A stretch of DNA of 15,199 nt, taken from positions 1 to 15,199 of the forward strand of contig JAEZSM010000069.1 in assembly GCA_023421875.1 (NCBI GenBank), in the 5' to 3' direction. This DNA comes from Spirochaetota bacterium. GTDB taxonomy: Bacteria > Spirochaetota > Spirochaetia > Treponematales > Rectinemataceae. Below the pieces are notes generated by a model. It did no database searches. It saw nothing but the letters and a program-made list of their open reading frames with translations, and was not told the origin of the DNA. Every line of letters starts with the position of its first letter. The first letter of the stretch is position 1. A program made the translations under genes and the position numbers. Below are positions 12,984-15,199 of this stretch, piece by piece.

Positions 12984-15199
12984 TACAACGAGAAAAACCA
13001 CAGCAGTCCCTACCCCGAAGGAATCTTCGAAAAAGACATCCCCGGGGAAAAAGGCTCCAAAGCGCAGGACCGCTGCCAAATCGGCAAAAACGACCAGGTC
13101 GGCAAAGACTGTCAAGGCGACCAAGGTCGGAAAATCGACAAAATCGGCAGGGTCAACCGCGGGAAAACACCTGGTAATCGTCGAATCCCCCGCCAAGGCT
13201 AAAACCATAGAAAAATACTTAGGCTCCAGCTATAAGGTCCTGGCCTCCATGGGGCACCTCATCGACCTACCCAAGTCGAGGATCGGCGTCGATGTCGACC
13301 ATGGCTTCGAGCCCGAGTACCTGACTATCCGCGGCAGGGCTGGGGTGCTCAAGGCCCTGGTGGCGGAAGCGAAGAAATCCCAATCGGTACTTCTGGCCTC
13401 CGACCCGGACCGCGAAGGCGAGGCTATCGCCTACTTGATCGGCAAACACCTGGAGGAAAAAATTCCAGGGCTGCCCATACAGCGGGTCGCCTTCAACGAA
13501 ATCACCCAGACCGCGGTAAAAGAAGCCGTCAAAGCGCCCAGGACTGTCGAGCTTTCCAAGGTGGATGCCCAGAAAGCCCGGCGCGTGCTGGACAGGCTGG
13601 TGGGCTACAATCTCTCGCCCCTGCTCTGGAAAAAGGTCAAGAACGGACTCAGCGCCGGAAGGGTCCAGTCTGCAGCGCTCAAGCTGATCTGCGACCGGGA
13701 AAAGGAAGTGGAGTCCTTCATTCCAGAGGAATACTGGAGCGTCGAAGCCTCGCTCAAGGCCGGTCGGGCGAACATCAAAGCCGACCTTGTCCTCTATAAG
13801 GGCAAGAAACCCCAGCTTGGCGATGAGGAAAAAGCCAAGCGCACAGTCGCGGCACTCGAAGGAAAGCCCGCATCGGTAAGCGATATACGGAGCAACGAGC
13901 GCGCCGTCCGGCCCAAGCCTCCCTTCACTACTTCCACCCTGCAGCAGACCGCTGCCAACAGGCTGGGCTTTACCAGCAAAAAAACCATGCAGATCGCCCA
14001 GACACTCTACGAAGGCGTCAATCTCGGTTCCCGGCGAAGCGGCCTGATTACCTACATGAGAACCGACTCTACCCGCATCGCCGATACTGCTCTGGACGAA
14101 GCCAGAGCCTGGCTGGCCGAGCACTACCCGGCCCAGCTGCCCAAGACCGTCCAGCGCTACAGCGCAGGCAAACAGTCCCAGGACGCCCACGAAGCCGTCA
14201 GGCCGACGAGCATCGCCAACACGCCTGAGACGATGGCTCCCTATCTGCAGAAGGACGAGCTGAAGCTCTACGCCCTTATCTGGGAGCGCTTCGCTGCTTC
14301 CCAGATGATTCCTGCCCTAGTCAGGGTAGTCACCGCCGATATCGGTATCGGTGATGGAATCTTCAGGGCCTCGGCCTCTGCTTATATCGAAGAAGGTTTC
14401 TATAAGGTCATCAAGCTTTCGGCCTCCAAGGAAGAGAAAGCCAGTCACAGCCTGGCTCTGGAAGTCGGACAGGTACTGGGCGTGGAGAAGATCGACGCAT
14501 CCCAGCATTTTACCCAGGGTCCCTCGCGCTTTACCGACGCCACCATAATCAAGGCCCTGGAAGAGTTGGGCATCGGAAGGCCGTCGACCTACGCGCCTAC
14601 GATCAGCACCCTGCTGGAGCGCTACTACGTTTCCCGCCAGTCCAAGCAGCTAGCGCCCACGACCCTGGGGCGGATGATCTCCGACATTCTTTCAGAATTT
14701 TTTCCCGAAGTGATCGGCGCGGGGTTCACCGCCCAGATGGAAAGCCTTCTGGACAAGGTCGAAGACGAAAAAGCCGACTGGGTCCAGGCCATGAAGGAAT
14801 TCTACTTTCCCTTCAAGGGCAAGCTGGATGAGGTGATGTCCACCCTCTCAAGCAAGAAAGGCCAGCTGGACGAAAGCACCGACATTCTCTGCGAACGCTG
14901 CGGCAAGCCCATGGTAAAAAAATTGGGCCGCTTCGGCTTTTTCCTGGCCTGTTCGGGCTTTCCCGCCTGCAAGAATACCAAGAGCATTCCCATAGCCGTA
15001 TGCCCCAAGTGTGGGGGCGACATTGTGGAGCGGAAAAATCCCAAGGGCAAGCGAAAGATTTTTTACGGCTGCAACCGCTATCCCGCCTGCGACTTTGTCA
15101 CCTACGACAAGCCTACGGATAAACTCTGCCCCAAGTGCGGCTGGTTTTTGGTGGAAAAAAGCGACAGAGCTTCGGGAACCCACAAGGCCTGCATCAATC
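12976..15199 (+). CDS. topA: DNA topoisomerase I, type IA, with Lys-rich N-terminal tail (3' end outside window)
   Basis: TopA relaxes negative supercoils by passing one strand through a nick. The frame is open for 741 codons to the window edge, so the end is missing. The TOPRIM domain starts at HLVIVESPAKAKTIEKYLG (65-83) with Glu70 and DPDREGE (143-149). Active-site Tyr360 sits in GLITYMRTDSTRI. Other type IA motifs include GRVQSAAL, DAHEAVRPT and LEELGIGRPSTYAPTI. C-terminal four-cysteine zinc motifs are seen: CERCGKPM...CSGFPAC, then CPKCGGD...CNRYPAC, then a third starting CPKCGWF and cut by the edge. Residues 1-63 form a tail of Lys, Ala, Thr and Ser not usual for TopA. ATG 12976 has AGGAG ten bases upstream and overlaps dprA by eight bases. 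Confidence 0.97.
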   Translation, partial: MADTTRKTTAVPTPKESSKKTSPGKKAPKRRTAAKSAKTTRSAKTVKATKVGKSTKSAGSTAGKHLVIVESPAKAKTIEKYLGSSYKVLASMGHLIDLPKSRIGVDVDHGFEPEYLTIRGRAGVLKALVAEAKKSQSVLLASDPDREGEAIAYLIGKHLEEKIPGLPIQRVAFNEITQTAVKEAVKAPRTVELSKVDAQKARRVLDRLVGYNLSPLLWKKVKNGLSAGRVQSAALKLICDREKEVESFIPEEYWSVEASLKAGRANIKADLVLYKGKKPQLGDEEKAKRTVAALEGKPASVSDIRSNERAVRPKPPFTTSTLQQTAANRLGFTSKKTMQIAQTLYEGVNLGSRRSGLITYMRTDSTRIADTALDEARAWLAEHYPAQLPKTVQRYSAGKQSQDAHEAVRPTSIANTPETMAPYLQKDELKLYALIWERFAASQMIPALVRVVTADIGIGDGIFRASASAYIEEGFYKVIKLSASKEEKASHSLALEVGQVLGVEKIDASQHFTQGPSRFTDATIIKALEELGIGRPSTYAPTISTLLERYYVSRQSKQLAPTTLGRMISDILSEFFPEVIGAGFTAQMESLLDKVEDEKADWVQAMKEFYFPFKGKLDEVMSTLSSKKGQLDESTDILCERCGKPMVKKLGRFGFFLACSGFPACKNTKSIPIAVCPKCGGDIVERKNPKGKRKIFYGCNRYPACDFVTYDKPTDKLCPKCGWFLVEKSDRASGTHKACIN

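Noticed and set aside
13267..14190. A 307-codon open frame on the minus strand opposite topA
   Set aside because: It is antisense to the conserved TOPRIM and active-site region of topA and has no motif or ribosome-binding site of its own.

Overview
This window is a compact chromosomal division and cell-wall (dcw) operon with a DNA-processing tail. It comes from a fairly GC-rich bacterium (about 60% G+C by eye). All genes from position 409 onward are on the + strand. The order mraZ-rsmH-ftsL-murF-mraY-ftsW-ftsQ-ftsA-ftsZ-xerD-dprA-topA, without ftsI, murE, murD, murG, murC or ddl, is most like what I know of spirochaetes of the Treponema/Spirochaeta group, where a dprA-topA-xer block lies close to ftsA-ftsZ. 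This assignment is an inference from gene order and protein style; no rRNA or other marker is present.

Layout. Positions 1-318 (minus strand) hold the 5' part of a gene that runs off the left edge, probably an RlmM/FtsJ-like RNA 2'-O-methyltransferase. Positions 409-1650 encode an HD-superfamily phosphohydrolase of the dNTPase (SAMHD1-like) type. An AT-richer gap of 232 bases (1651-1882) carries a clear sigma-70 promoter (TTGACT-N16-TAGAAT). It is followed at once by four MraZ-type operator boxes with an exact 10-base period, which run into the mraZ ribosome-binding site and start codon. From mraZ to topA the genes are nearly gapless. Most junctions overlap by 4, 8 or 11 bases. The only notable gaps are ftsA/ftsZ (50 bases, with a small hairpin) and xerD/dprA (about 35 bases).

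How the genes work together. MraZ is the likely autorepressor of the operon and RsmH methylates 16S rRNA. MurF and MraY make the UDP-MurNAc-pentapeptide and lipid I. FtsW (SEDS glycosyltransferase), FtsL and FtsQ are divisome membrane proteins. FtsA anchors FtsZ filaments to the membrane. XerD resolves chromosome dimers at division, DprA handles incoming single-stranded DNA, and TopA relaxes negative supercoils. Both the promoter and the overlaps suggest one long, translationally coupled transcript.

Most striking points: (1) ftsA seems to start at CTG, with a perfect Shine-Dalgarno six bases upstream and inside an 8-base overlap (CTGGCTGA) that differs by one base from the dprA/topA overlap (ATGGCTGA). 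(2) The 10-bp-phased MraZ operator overlaps the mraZ start. (3) FtsQ has a basic cytoplasmic extension of about 160 residues. (4) TopA has a lysine-rich, histone-H1-like N-terminal tail of about 63 residues. I see no mobile element, CRISPR array, tRNA or rRNA, and no wholly unknown multi-gene system.
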